Shown in pieces: positions 52,001 to 62,810 of a stretch of 64,000 bases of DNA. The position numbers and the translations under genes are program-made. Source of the stretch: Ahaetulla prasina (lineage: Eukaryota; Chordata; Lepidosauria; Squamata; Colubridae). Position 1 is the stretch's first letter. Each line of letters starts with the position of its first letter. The notes beneath the pieces are model-generated. The model worked only from the letters and a program-made list of their open reading frames with translations, had not been told where the DNA came from and ran no database searches. Location of the stretch: contig NC_080540.1 of assembly GCF_028640845.1 (NCBI RefSeq), forward strand, positions 278,333,524 through 278,397,523. Reading direction: 5' to 3'.

Positions 52001-52737
52001 ACCCATTCATTGCAATCTACTTTTCCAGTAAGCTTTCCTGCCAGCCAGGAATGATGTACACCAGATGTTTGCTCTTCATTGAGAAATATATGAATGTGAG
52101 AAAGAAACTTCATTACAGGTGTGTTGATTTGGAGAATCCCTAATGATGCAGTGAATAGGCTTGAATTATAGATATGTTTTACATAAATATTGCAGTGGAC
52201 ATTGATTGCTGAATTCAGTAAGAAAGCTGTAAAGAAGGCCTGAAAATGGCTCTGAGCTAGGAGTAAGACAAGAGTAATGTCCTTGGGTGGTTGAAGATTG
52301 GTTTTGGGGACATTAGAGGTGTGCCAGTTGGGATCTTGAATATATATGTGTTTTGTATGCAGATTATGCTGTGTTCTTGTCTGAGAACCCGAATTATTTG
52401 CAGGCCATTAGTTTCAGTGGTACCAGGTTCACCAGACTAAGAAATCAATGCCATGTAGGTAAGGACTACTTTTATTGTAATAACTACAGCAACAGAAGCA
52501 CTTGCAAGTCTGAAAGCGCTTGGAAAGAACAGAGAAGTTAAAGTTCAAAAGGCAATATATGAAATGGTTTTATGGATATGATGGAAGCGAATATAGCAAT
52601 AGCCATAGCACTTAAGATTTATATACCTCTTCACAGTGCTTTACAACCCTCTCTAAGTGGTTTACAGAATCAGCATATTGCCCCCAACAATCTGGATCCT
52701 CATATGGTTATTACACATACACACACACAAACACACA

Positions 52738-53130
52738 GACAGTCCTTGACTTACAACCCCAATTAAAATTTATGTTGTTAAATGAGAATTTGTTAAGTGA
52801 GTTTTGCCCCATTTTACGTCATTTCTTGCCACAGTTGTTAAGTGAATCATTGCAATTGATAAATTAGTAATCTGGTTGTTAAATGAATCTGGCTTCCCCG
52901 TTGACTTTGCTTGTCAGAAGTTTTCAAAAAGTGATCACATGACCCTGGGACGCTGCCATGGTCATAAGTATGAAACAGTTGCCAAGCATCTGAATTTTGA
53001 TTAGGTGACCATGAGGATGCTGCAAAGGTTGTAACTGTGAAAAACGGTCGTAAGTCACTTTTTTCAGTGCCGTTGTAACTTTGAATGGTCACTAAATGAA
53101 CTATTGTAAGTTGAGGACTACCTGTACTGG
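52738..53130. repeat. GTAGTC repeat family, array copy 3
   Basis: Same borders and interior as 49497-49891, with only scattered differences. Confidence 0.82.
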
Positions 53131-53170
53131 TAGGCCACTGAAAAATACATTTCTGTATGGCCTAAATGTA

Positions 53171-53565
53171 ATAATATTTTTTTATTTTATTTATTTATTT
53201 ATTAAATTTTTATACCACCTTTCTCCCGAAGGACTCAGGGCGGTGTACAGCCAAAATAAAAACAAAATATATACAGTTAAAACAACATTTAAAAAAAGCA
53301 AATTATAAAGGCTGATAATTTAAAATTTAGATTTAAAATTTTAAAATATTAAGAAAACCCAATTAAAATTCATCGCTAATTATGCCAGTCCCGCTTTTAA
53401 TGAATAAATATGTTTTGAGCTCACGACGGAAGGTCCAAGATCAGGCACTTGACGAGGCCAGGGGAAGTTCATTCCAGAGCATCACTGCCCCACAGAAGGC
53501 CCTACTCCTGGGGCCTACGACACTGTTTGGCGGACGGCACCCTGAGGAGACCCTCTCTGTGAGCG
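53171..53565 (-). mobile_element. L2 LINE 3' end, inverted (L2b, array copy 3)
   Basis: On the minus strand: GAGGGTCTCCTCAGGGTGCC, AGTGATGCTCTGGAATGAAC and TGAGCTCAAAACATATTTAT, then CACCGCCCTGAGTCCTTCGG and an AT-rich tail. It has many single-base deletions relative to the copy at 55096. Confidence 0.85.
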
Positions 53566-53842
53566 TAAAATAAATATGTAAAATATGTAAAATAATTGAA
53601 ATAGTTCTATAATGCTATGACCTAGATCTCTTAAATAGCTTTATTTTTAGTTCATTATAATCATATCATGTGTATTTGTTATCATGTTTTCATGGTATTA
53701 TTGTTTGTATTATAGTTTGTATTGTATTTTAAATTTAGGCTATATTGAATAAGTTTTTAAATAGTGTTTTTATTGTAATGTATTATTTTATCTGCCTGTT
53801 CACCGCCCTGAGTCCTTCGGGAGAAGGACGGTATAAAAATTA

Positions 53843-53845
<3 letters not shown>

Positions 53846-53925
<80 letters not shown>
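53846..53925. repeat. (AAT)n microsatellite, array copy 4
   Basis: Triplet run with the same ATGATAATG interruption as copy 2. Confidence 0.93.
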
Positions 53926-54658
53926 TTACCCATTCATTGCAATCTACTTTTCCAGTAAGCTTTCCTGCCAGCCAGGAATGATGTACACCAGATGTTTGCT
54001 CTTCATTGAGAAATATATGAATGTGAGAAAGAAACTTCATTACAGGTGTGTTGATTTGGAGAATCCCTAATGATGCAGTGAATAGGCTTGAATTATAGAT
54101 ATGTTTTACATAAATATTGCAGTGGACATTGATTGCTGAATTCAGTAAGAAAGCTGTAAAGAAGGCCTGAAAATGGCTCTGAGCTAGGAGTAAGACAAGA
54201 GTAATGTCCTTGGGTGGTTGAAGATTGGTTTTGGGGACATTAGAGGTGTGCCAGTTGGGATCTTGAATATATATGTGTTTTGTATGCAGATTATGCTGTG
54301 TTCTTGTCTGAGAACCCGAATTATTTGCAGGCCATTAGTTTCAGTGGTACCAGGTTCACCAGACTAAGAAATCAATGCCATGTAGGTAAGGACTACTTTT
54401 ATTGTAATAACTACAGCAACAGAAGCACTTGCAAGTCTGAAAGCGCTTGGAAAGAACAGAGAAGTTAAAGTTCAAAGGCAATATATGAAATGGTTTTATG
54501 GATATGATGGAAGCGAATATAGCAATAGCCATAGCACTTAAGATTTATATACCTCTTCACAGTGCTTTACAACCTCTCTAAGTGGTTTACAGAATCAGCA
54601 TATTGCCCCCAACAATCTGGATCCTCATATGGTTATTACACATACACACACAAACACA

Positions 54659-55053
54659 CAGACAGTCCTTGACTTACAACCCCAATTAAGAAAATTTATG
54701 TTGTTAAATGAGAATTTGTTAAGTGAGTTTTGCCCCATTTTACGTCATTTCTTGCCACAGTTGTTAAGTGAATCATTGCAATTGATAAATTAGTAATCTG
54801 GTTGTTAAATGAATCTGGCTTCCCCGTTGACTTTGCTTGTCAGAAGTTTTCAAAAAGTGATCACATGACCCTGGGACGCTGCCATGGTCATAAGTATGAA
54901 ACAGTTGCCAAGCATCTGAATTTTGATTAGGTGACCATGAGGATGCTGCAAAGGTTGTAACTATGAAAAACGGTCGTAAGTCACTTTTTTCAGTGCCGTT
55001 GTAACTTTGAATGGTCACTAAATGAACTATTGTAAGTTGAGGACTACCTGTAC
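54659..55053. repeat. GTAGTC repeat family, array copy 4
   Basis: As array copies 2 and 3, with one short deletion near 54688. Confidence 0.82.
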
Positions 55054-55095
55054 TGGTAGGCCACTGAAAAATACATTTCTGTATGGCCTAAATGT

Positions 55096-55510
55096 AATAA
55101 TATTTTTTTATTTTATTTATTTATTTATTAAATTTTTATACCACCTTTCTCCCGACGGACTCAGGGCGGTGTACAGCCAAAATAAAAACAAAATATATAC
55201 AGTTAAAACAACATTTAAAAAAAGCAAATTATAAAGGCTGATAATTAAAAATTTAGATTTAAAATTTTAAAATATTAAGAAAACCCAATTAAAATTCATC
55301 GCTAATTATGCCAGTCCCGCTTTAATGAATAAATATGTTTTGAGCTCACGACGGAAGGTCCGAAGATCAGGCACTTGACGCAGGCCAGGGGGAAGTTCAT
55401 TCCAGAGCATCACTGCCCCCACAGAGAAGGCCCTACTCCTGGGGGCCGCCAGCCGACACTGTTTGGCGGACGGCACCCTGAGGAGACCCTCTCTGTGAGA
55501 GCGTAAAATA
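55096..55510 (-). mobile_element. L2 LINE 3' end, inverted (L2b, array copy 4)
   Basis: Better preserved than array copy 3: the GGGGGAAGTTCATTCCAGAG and CCCCCACAGAGAAGGCC stretches are intact. C-terminal L2 coding sequence and 3' hairpin, 5'-truncated at about 55510. Confidence 0.87.
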
Positions 55511-55680
55511 AATATGTAAAATATGTAAAATAATTGAAATAGTTCTATAATGCTATGACCTAGATCTCTTAAATAGCTTTATTTTTAGTTCATTATAATC
55601 ATATCATGTGTATTTGTTATCATGTTTTCATGGTATTATTGTTTGTATTATAGTTTGTTTGTTTTTATTTTCCCAGATTA

Positions 55681-57323
55681 AAAAAAGATTTTAAAGAGAA
55701 AACAGTAAAAACTGCTTCTTTTTAAAACCATTAACCCTCTTGGGTTAATTATTTTTTTTGTATGGGATCTGTGTGCATTCTGATTCAGTAAAATGACTTA
55801 ATTTTATCTGTCTGTTCACAACAGTGCTGTTTGTAGACAAAATACTTATCGGCTACAGCAAAATATCTCTTGAAAAATAATTAGATTTCAAAGTAATTCT
55901 GCTATCACTGCTTTTTTCAATCACTGGGTTGAATGGATCATATGAATCACTCAGCAAGGATTATAAACTGTTTCATCTCCCCTTAATTGTATAGTATCTA
56001 TATCGCCTTGATAGTAATGGTATTACCTTTTGGAGATATTGAGAAGTCACAAGTTCAGAATTCAAATCATTCATGTTTCTGGATGGCTTTATAAATCCAT
56101 CCTCTGAGATAAAAAGAAACAGAACATAGCTTCACAATGGGCTCACTTACATATCTGCTTGAGCACGCTGCAATTACAAATATCAATATCAAACAAAAAT
56201 CAAGAACTATTTTAAATCAGAGAAGCCATGTCTTGGAGTAAAAGTGCACAGTTTTGCAGAATAAAAACTGAGGATAACATGGGGGAAGATAATCCAGAGA
56301 TAAAAGAAGATAAAGTCACAGAAACAAAACAAAACAAAAGCTCTTTTATGAACTGTTTGCAGTCCTAACCATGTCAATCTAATCAAGATCTTTGCCAGAG
56401 ATTGTAGATTTCTAAAAGTATTAAATCATCAATGTGCTGCAAGAGATCTCTGAAACAATGGCTTCACTGCCCCTTTAGATTCCCCCCTTCCTTTCTGGCT
56501 TTGTTTTTATAGGATTCTTTTGATGTTCTTGGTGCCAAACATGCGGCCCCCTATTTTGTATCTCCACTTGAGCATTCTGAAGGGAAGGGTGGGATAGAAA
56601 AATAACGAACACAACTTATTCTTCTGTTAAACTTCTGTTCCACTAGAATAATAGGGCACTTCCTTCTCTTCAGTAGACACCATAATGATTTTTGTGTGTG
56701 TGTGTGGTCTAACTCTTTCAAATAAAAGGAAATAACCCAAAAGCTTGCATTTGCTCCTCTGAGGTCAAGGCCCCGATTCACTCAGCTTTCTTGAGAAGAG
56801 AACTGCAGCCTGTTCCTTCCATCCAGCTTGCTCCAAACCTAACTCACGGAGATGGATTAGAAACAGTTACTCCTGGAGTTGCATGCACGTCAACTGCAAT
56901 CCTAATGAATGTTCACTTGGGGACAAATGAGAAGGAAAAGCAGTCCTAAGTGAGGCTGGCAAATTGACAGAAAACATTGGAGACAATAAAGGACAGAACA
57001 GATAAGCTGGGTGAGGCAGAGCTCTAAAGAAAGGTGAAGGTTTGATAATAAATCATTCAGTGCCTTTTTCTTCAGCTACTTGGCCAAAGAAAATGCTATG
57101 CTGATTGCAACGAATGGGCAGTACAAGCTTCTTCTGTTCCTGAAATACAAACTTAACCATTTTTCTCACTAGGCAGAAGACTTTGGTCCTATAGATACAA
57201 ATCAGCGCTAAATTTCATTTACTAAAAATAAATTGTGTACTGTGTTCTGTATGTAGTCTCTGTTATCCTTCAGGTTTACAGGTCCTTCTCTATGAAGTCT
57301 TGAGCCTGGCTGAAGCATCTCTT
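55681..57323. other. Stretch without recognised feature
   Basis: 1.6 kb of AT-rich single-copy-looking sequence with a short (TG)n at 56692-56706. I found no exon-like frame or named repeat. Confidence 0.45.
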
Positions 57324-57709
57324 AATAGCAATAGCCCTTGGACTTATATATGGCTTCACAGTGCTTTTACAGCCCTCTCTAAGCTGTTTACAGCAGGGTT
57401 CTCCAACCTTGGCAGCTTTAAGACTTGTAGACTTCAACTCCCAGAGTTCCTCAGCCAGCAAAGCTAACTGAGGAACTCTGGGAGTTGAAGTCCACAAGTC
57501 TTAAAGCTGCCAAGGTTGGAGAACCCTGGTTTACAGAGTCAGCCTATTGCCCCCAACAATTTGGGTCTTCATTTTACCGACCTTGGAAGGATGGAAGGCT
57601 GAATCAACCTTGAGCCTGGTGAGATCTGAACTGCCAAATTGCAGGCAGCCGGCAGTGAACAGAAGTAGCCTGCAGTACTGCATTCTAGCCATTGTGCCAC
57701 TATGGCTCA
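57324..57709 (-). mobile_element. tRNA-derived SINE, type 1, with a hAT palindrome inside
   Basis: Minus strand: head TGAGCCATAGTGGCACAATG at about 57709, B-box-like GGCAGTTCAGATCTCACC, body GGTTGATTCAGCCTTCCATC and AACAATTTGGGTC region, then CTGTAAAAGCACTGTGAAGC and the tail. The hAT element at 57394-57528 splits it. Confidence 0.87.
57386..57536. mobile_element. 135-bp near-perfect palindromic hAT MITE in a SINE
   Basis: Element 57394-57528 runs CAGGGTTCTCCAACCTTGGC to its inverse, GCCAAGGTTGGAGAACCCTG. The perfect 8-bp duplication GTTTACAG is at 57386-57393 and 57529-57536. Because the SINE sequence is known from other copies, both borders are certain. Confidence 0.95.
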
Positions 57710-58479
57710 ATAATATTAGGTAAGACAAAAACTAGACTGAGCTCCAAAAAGTCCTTTTTTTTTCTATTAGTAACATATTATGGTTGGCTAGATTATCTAA
57801 TGATGCAGTCAAATGTTTGCTTTTATAGGAGATATACTGGCTTATTTCCAAGATTACAGCAAGAGTGAATGAGAAGTGTAGCAGTATCATAGCTCTGTAC
57901 CATTAGTAGGGACCCCACAGTTCATCTCCAACTTCTTCTTCCAGAGTCACTGGTTTGAGATAAGCAGCTATACAAAATAAACAACAGAAGGAGATCCAAT
58001 AACAGAGTACCATCTACAGTGCAATTAATAGGAAAGATATATAGGGCACAATATGGATAGTCCTTGACTGTAGTAAACGAGGCTGGAACTACAGACTTAA
58101 GTCATTGTGACCATAGCTGGAGGCATCATGTGAATGGATCTAATTTTTTTTTTTTACATTTTTGCCATGATTGTTAAGCAAACACCACTTCTGACAAATG
58201 AATGTTGTGTGGTTGTTATACAAGTTCATTTTTCCCAGTCAACATTTGGGGGAGGGGGACGGGGGCAGAAACTGCAAGTAAACCCCAGAAACCAGCAAAA
58301 AAAGTTGCAAATTGCAGTCATATGATTGCAGGACACTGCAAATGGCCATAAAGATGAGCTGATTGCCAAGTGCCCAAAACCCCCACAGGGGTTTGCCAGC
58401 ATCATAACTACAAAAATGGGTCAGATGTAGCTCTGGGGAGGTCCATCATAACCTTGTTGTTATGGGCACATATTTGTGA
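57710..58479. repeat. Mostly unrecognised; degraded GTAGTC repeat in the right half
   Basis: From about 58050, words such as AGTCCTTGACTGTAG, GATTGCCAAGTGCCCAAA and GGTCCATCATAACC suggest an old GTAGTC copy carrying changes. The left part is unassigned. Confidence 0.4.
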
Positions 58480-58632
58480 GAATGGAGCAGTGGTGGGATT
58501 CAGCCAGTTCGCACCACTTCGGGAGAACCGGTTGTTAACTTTCTGAGCAGTTTGGTGAACTGGTTGTTGGAAGAAATCATTAGGGCAGAGAACCGGTTGT
58601 TAAATTACTTGAATCCCACCACTGGAATGGAG
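58480..58632. mobile_element. hAT-type MITE, family B (137 bp)
   Basis: Element 58488-58624 starts CAGTGGTGGGATTCAGCC and ends TTGAATCCCACCACTG. Perfect 8-bp duplication GAATGGAG at 58480-58487 and 58625-58632. Confidence 0.94.
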
Positions 58633-58703
58633 GATAGCCTAGAATGGAAATACACTCAAAATGGTACAAAGGCAAAGCAATATAAGACATTCTAATCCAA
58701 CAA

Positions 58704-59134
58704 CAGGTAGCCCTAAATTAACAACTGGTTCCTTAGCGACCGTTCAACGTTACAACAGATCTCTCCCCCCCACCCCAAAAAAAATACTTATGACCTGGAT
58801 TCAAAGTTCTGACAGCAATCCCTCTCCCACATTACATAGTTACATTTTGGATGCTCAACAACTGGTTGTTTGCAGCATCGTGCACTCATGAGACCAAAAT
58901 TTACATTATTTGTGGCAATTATCACTTTTGGTTTTCTGCATAAAAAAAATCCATTGCATACAATGAATTCATTTAATGATTATGTTATTTGCTTTATGAC
59001 TTCCATGTTCACTTTACAACCATCACAAAAAATGGAAAATTGGGTGGGTCCTAGGGGGGCCCTGGCTTACAACTGTCATGACATACGATGGAAATTCCGG
59101 GCACCATTACAGTCATAAATTGAGGACTACCTGT
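58704..59134. repeat. GTAGTC repeat family, full copy
   Basis: CAGGTAGCCCTAAATTAACA at the left and CATAAATTGAGGACTACCTG at the right are inverse ends. Interior has the family's TTATGACC and ACATACGATGGAAATTCC words. Confidence 0.7.
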
Positions 59135-59260
59135 ATATTAATCCCTGAACATGAATGAGTTTTCTGCCTTCTTCCCCAACTAACAAGACAATCAACCTCA
59201 ACTGATTTTCAGAAGAAGCAGGTTAGTGAAGTAGACATTTTCTCCTCCAGCTGAAGTGAT

Positions 59261-59335
59261 TTGGATGGATGGATGGATGGGTGAGTGGGTGGGTGGATGA
59301 ATGGATGGATGGGTGGGTGGATAGATGGATGTATA
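59261..59335. repeat. (GGAT)n/(GGGT)n simple repeat
   Basis: Imperfect GGAT, GGGT and GAGT units, about 18 in all. Confidence 0.9.
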
Positions 59336-60480
59336 CATCAGTGTAGATAGCAGAGGGAATGGCCTTGAAGAACAGAAGGAAGGGTTGCTACCTGACCCGA
59401 AATCAAGAAAGCAGTAAACATCTCAGACAAGTGGCTCCATAGTTTACATGAAGATAAAAATGTATTAATATAGCTTTACAATAATGGCACAGGTTTCCTA
59501 ATCTAGTATACCTTGAAGGATGGACAATCAAGAGGAGATCTGTACTTGCCTCTCAGATCTACCCTATTTCTAATTCAAGTTCTTTGAACACAGACATCCA
59601 TTTCCAAATGAAGTGTATTTATTTACTTAATTATTGTCCAGAGGGGGGTGGAACAGGGACTTGAAATTCTCTGGAAATCAAATTGGTGATCTGCCTTTGG
59701 CAGCCCACGGTGACAAATTGTTCTATGTTGTTTAAAAAGGTTCACGTTAATGTTCAAATTCTCTTGAGTAACTGCAGTCTCAAGGAGCTGCAGCACAACA
59801 ACACTTCTTGTTTCCAACACACATCTGCACCCCTTGGGCAAAGCTGTTTCCTTGTGAATGAAACACAACACATGCACCATCCCAGATCAGATTTGCTGAA
59901 CTGTAAGTCTCTTTTCAAATGGTAGTTTAAACAGGAAATTTTTTTAAAAGGATGTATTAAAAATTAACGAGTTTATCAGATTGCTACTACCGGCTAATAC
60001 TTTCCTCTTCTAACGTTAAATAACTTACCTGTAAGAATCCAGATTCCCAGGTAGAACTGTATTTTTAGAAATATATTGATATTAGATATCCTTAATCTTA
60101 TTTTGGATTTTTTTTATTTGAGTTTTTATTTTAAAAGGAAGGTGTTAATGAATAATAAAAAGAGAAAGGAGACTTGTTATCTTCTTCTGTAAATCTTTTA
60201 TTTGTTCCATTTATATTCCACTTTTCCTCCAGAAGTTCAAGAAAGCATCATAGAAATTCTGTCATCACAATAACACAACCACAAGGTAAGTTAATTTAAG
60301 AGACGGTGAATGGATCGAAATGAGCCCATGGAGCTTCAGGGCTGGGTAGAGATTCAAAATAGGAGAGTACTTAGTTGACCTTCTTTGTGCTTATAAAACA
60401 GTCCTGGTTACTACTTGGTTGGTTCACTCCACAGAATACCAAATTAACCATTTCCATACTGATAGAGGGAAAAAAAACCA
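59336..60480. other. Stretch without recognised feature
   Basis: Nothing recognised. Overlapping frames of 80-85 codons on both strands at 59623-59925 have no motif. Confidence 0.4.
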
Positions 60481-60958
60481 CAGGTAGTCCTTGACTTACA
60501 ACATTTCATTTAGTGACCATTTAAATCATGGGTCCCCAAACTTGGCAGCTCTAAGACTTGCGGACATCAACTTCCAGAATTCTGGGAGTTGAAGTCCACA
60601 AGTCTTAAAGCTGCCAAGTTTGAAGATCTCTGATTTATAGTTACAACGGGAATGAAAAAAGTTACTTATAACCGTTTTTCACCATTCCCATGGTTCACGT
60701 GATTTACATTCAGATGGTTGACAACTGACTCCCATTTATGATGGTTGCAGTGTTCCAAGGCTTTGTGATGATCTTTTGCAACCTTCTGACAAGCAAAGCC
60801 AATGGGGAAACCAGATTCACTTAACAACCAGGTTACTAACTTATCAACTGTGGTGATTCATTTAGCAACCATGGCAAGAAAGGTCATAAAATGGGGCAAA
60901 GCTCACTTAACAACATAAATTTGGGGCTCAATTGTAGTCATAAATTGAGGACTACCTA
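60481..60958. repeat. GTAGTC repeat family, full copy with hAT insert
   Basis: CAGGTAGTCCTTGACTTACA at 60481 and AAATTGAGGACTACCT at the right end. The interior is typical (ACTTAACAACCAGG, AAAATGGGGCAAAGC). A palindromic hAT MITE splits it at 60527-60632. Confidence 0.8.
60519..60640. mobile_element. Palindromic hAT MITE, shortened (106 bp)
   Basis: Arms GACATCAACTTCCAGAATTC and its near inverse TTCTGGGAGTTGAAGTCC meet without the usual CAGCCAGC centre. Flanks ATTTAAAT and ATTTATAG agree at six of eight bases. Confidence 0.8.
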
Positions 60959-62153
60959 ATTGTCCACGAAGTCACCAGAATTGGTGCTCGGTTTCAACTT
61001 TTCTTATCTCCTGGGTCCTCCTTTAACACTTTAACAAGTCCTCTAAATCACTTGATTCAAAACAAGACAGTGCAGCACCTCAGTTGGTTCAGGTCTATCA
61101 CTAGCAAGCTCTGAATGAAAGCATGTTCAGGAGCAATACAGAGTGTACCCCAAGTCAGATCTCATAAGTCAATCACAATAAGTTTCATGAATTTTATTAA
61201 TCGGTATTATTTTTCTCAGAGAAAAGGTTACGGTACTTATGAATGTTCAAAAGTCATGTGTCAGGCAAGTAAGGAAGCACTAAGAAAAAAATGGCCACCA
61301 AATCGAACATATAATTTATACAATAAATTGTCGGGGGCAGGGTATACCCTGCGTACATAGAATTACTCTAAACATATTTCTTTTTCCTTTTTTTGTTTTT
61401 TTTTTAAAAATGGATATTTTATTTTAAATTGGGAGAAGATTTAGATTTGAGGAAGAGTCCGGAGTTGAAACTAGGTGGAGAAGCTGGGGAGGAACTCTCT
61501 ATAATCTATCTGGCAGATATCTTTGGCTCTTCCATTGCAATTTTTTTCTGTGAAATCCCTATAAAAAGCAAGGTTTCTTTCAGAAACTCAGAATTGAGTT
61601 GAATTCCAGGAGTGATAATGTCCAGGAGTGCCACTTAGCAGTCTGAACAGGAAGATCACCCACATAAATACAATCTTATTACATATTCTGGGGAAAAAAA
61701 GAAAGCTAAGTGTATTATTTCAAGATGAAAGGGGCATTAGACCTCCTTCTTTAACACTAGGGACTCCTGACTCCAAAACTGCTGAATTGCACTCTTGATG
61801 GCAAGGACAGAATGGGTTTGTAGCTCCAATCCATTTCCACAGGACTTGAGAGCAGAAAGATTTTCTAGACCTTAAAGTCCTTTGTGTCTTTCAAATGCTT
61901 ACAGGAAACACGGGAGCAAGGCTGGGGCAGGAATTGTTACTGAAGAATAGGTTTCCTATATTATCTCAAGGAAAGCATATTTTAAATAAAGACTACGGAA
62001 GCAGGGTACAATTATGGAGCGGAAAGGTCCCACACCATGAAGGCATCCGCTCCTTCCACACTGCCTTCCCCACTGTTCATCAATCATCCAGGCTCATTCC
62101 TTGATTAAAGCCAAGGCAAAATATCTCCAGGGAAATCTTGAAATGCAAAACAC
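60959..62153. other. Stretch without recognised feature
   Basis: AT-rich, no named repeat or gene. A homopolymer T run lies near 61390-61405. Confidence 0.4.

Positions 62154-62232
<79 letters not shown>
62154..62232. repeat. (CTTT)n simple repeat
   Basis: About 19 perfect TTTC units. Confidence 0.95.
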
Positions 62233-62259
62233 GTGTGGTTCACTGAATTTCCTCTCATT

Positions 62260-62410
62260 TATTACAGCAGTGCTTCTTAACTTTCAGAATTCTAAAATGT
62301 GTGGACTTCAACTCCCAGAATTCCCCAGGCAGCGTGCCGAATGGGGAATTCTGGGAGTTGAAGTCCAACCCATTTGAAAGTTGCCAAGATTGAGAAACCC
62401 TGCATTATAG
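62260..62410. mobile_element. 135-bp palindromic hAT MITE
   Basis: Element 62268-62402 starts CAGTGCTTCTTAACTTTC and ends TTGAGAAACCCTG. Arms CTCCCAGAATTCC and GGAATTCTGGGAG are intact. Flanks TATTACAG and CATTATAG agree at six of eight bases. The third copy of exactly 135 bp. Confidence 0.85.
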
Positions 62411-62810
62411 CAATTGTTTGCCTCCTTTTCTAAATCAGCAGGATTTTCTTTCGGCTACAATCTAGAAAAAGAAGTCCACTGGGTAGTCTCATTTTTATGT
62501 GACAACCTGTCATGGATGGAGGACAGATCTCCTGTTCATTTGAGCTGCTTAAATGAAAGAGACCCTTTGTCGCTGCCACTCCTGAGTAACCAAATGCAAA
62601 TTCCTTTCATGGTTATTTGGATGCCAACTCCAGTTGACTTTGGGTGGTTCGCAAAATAAAGAACATAAAAAACAAGTAAATAACAATATAATGAAGATTA
62701 TCCAAAAAAAGCATTAATTGCAAAATAATTACAGGATAGCAATCAGACTCAATCTCAAATATCATGAGTGTAGATTGATCATTGACTGGGGATATAGAGT
62801 TGTTTTTTTT
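62411..62810. other. Stretch without recognised feature
   Basis: Nothing recognised. Confidence 0.4.

Larger units (their letters stand above)
50225..53725 (-). repeat. Local array, segment group 3 (U, F, S1a, L2, AAT, S1b, GTAGTC, L2b)
   Basis: U 50225-50399, family F hAT 50400-about 50790, S1a about 50815-51670, L2 51671-51918, (AAT)n 51919-52000, S1b 52001-52735, GTAGTC repeat 52738-53130, linker, inverted L2 (L2b) 53171-53565, flank to about 53720. Confidence 0.9.
53726..55680 (+). repeat. Local array, segment group 4 (partial L2, AAT, S1b, GTAGTC, L2b)
   Basis: Starts inside the L2 3' UTR (about 53722-53845), then (AAT)n 53846-53925, S1b 53926-54655, GTAGTC repeat 54659-55053, linker, L2b 55096-55510 and flank. 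After about 55663 the sequence is single-copy. Confidence 0.9.

Noticed and set aside
48673..54040. Three minus-strand frames with long poly-isoleucine ends
   Set aside because: Translation of (AAT)n microsatellites in array copies.
49613..55018. 81-codon frame MTIQSYNGTEKSDLR present three times
   Set aside because: Part of the GTAGTC repeat in array copies; similar broken frames occur in unrelated copies (24991), so this reflects repeat identity rather than coding.
44785..55680. CRISPR-like or satellite array
   Set aside because: Units are kilobase-long mosaics of transposons with unequal content, not short regular repeats with spacers.
59623..59925. Overlapping frames on opposite strands as a candidate gene
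   Set aside because: Both are short, lack motifs and lie in unremarkable sequence.
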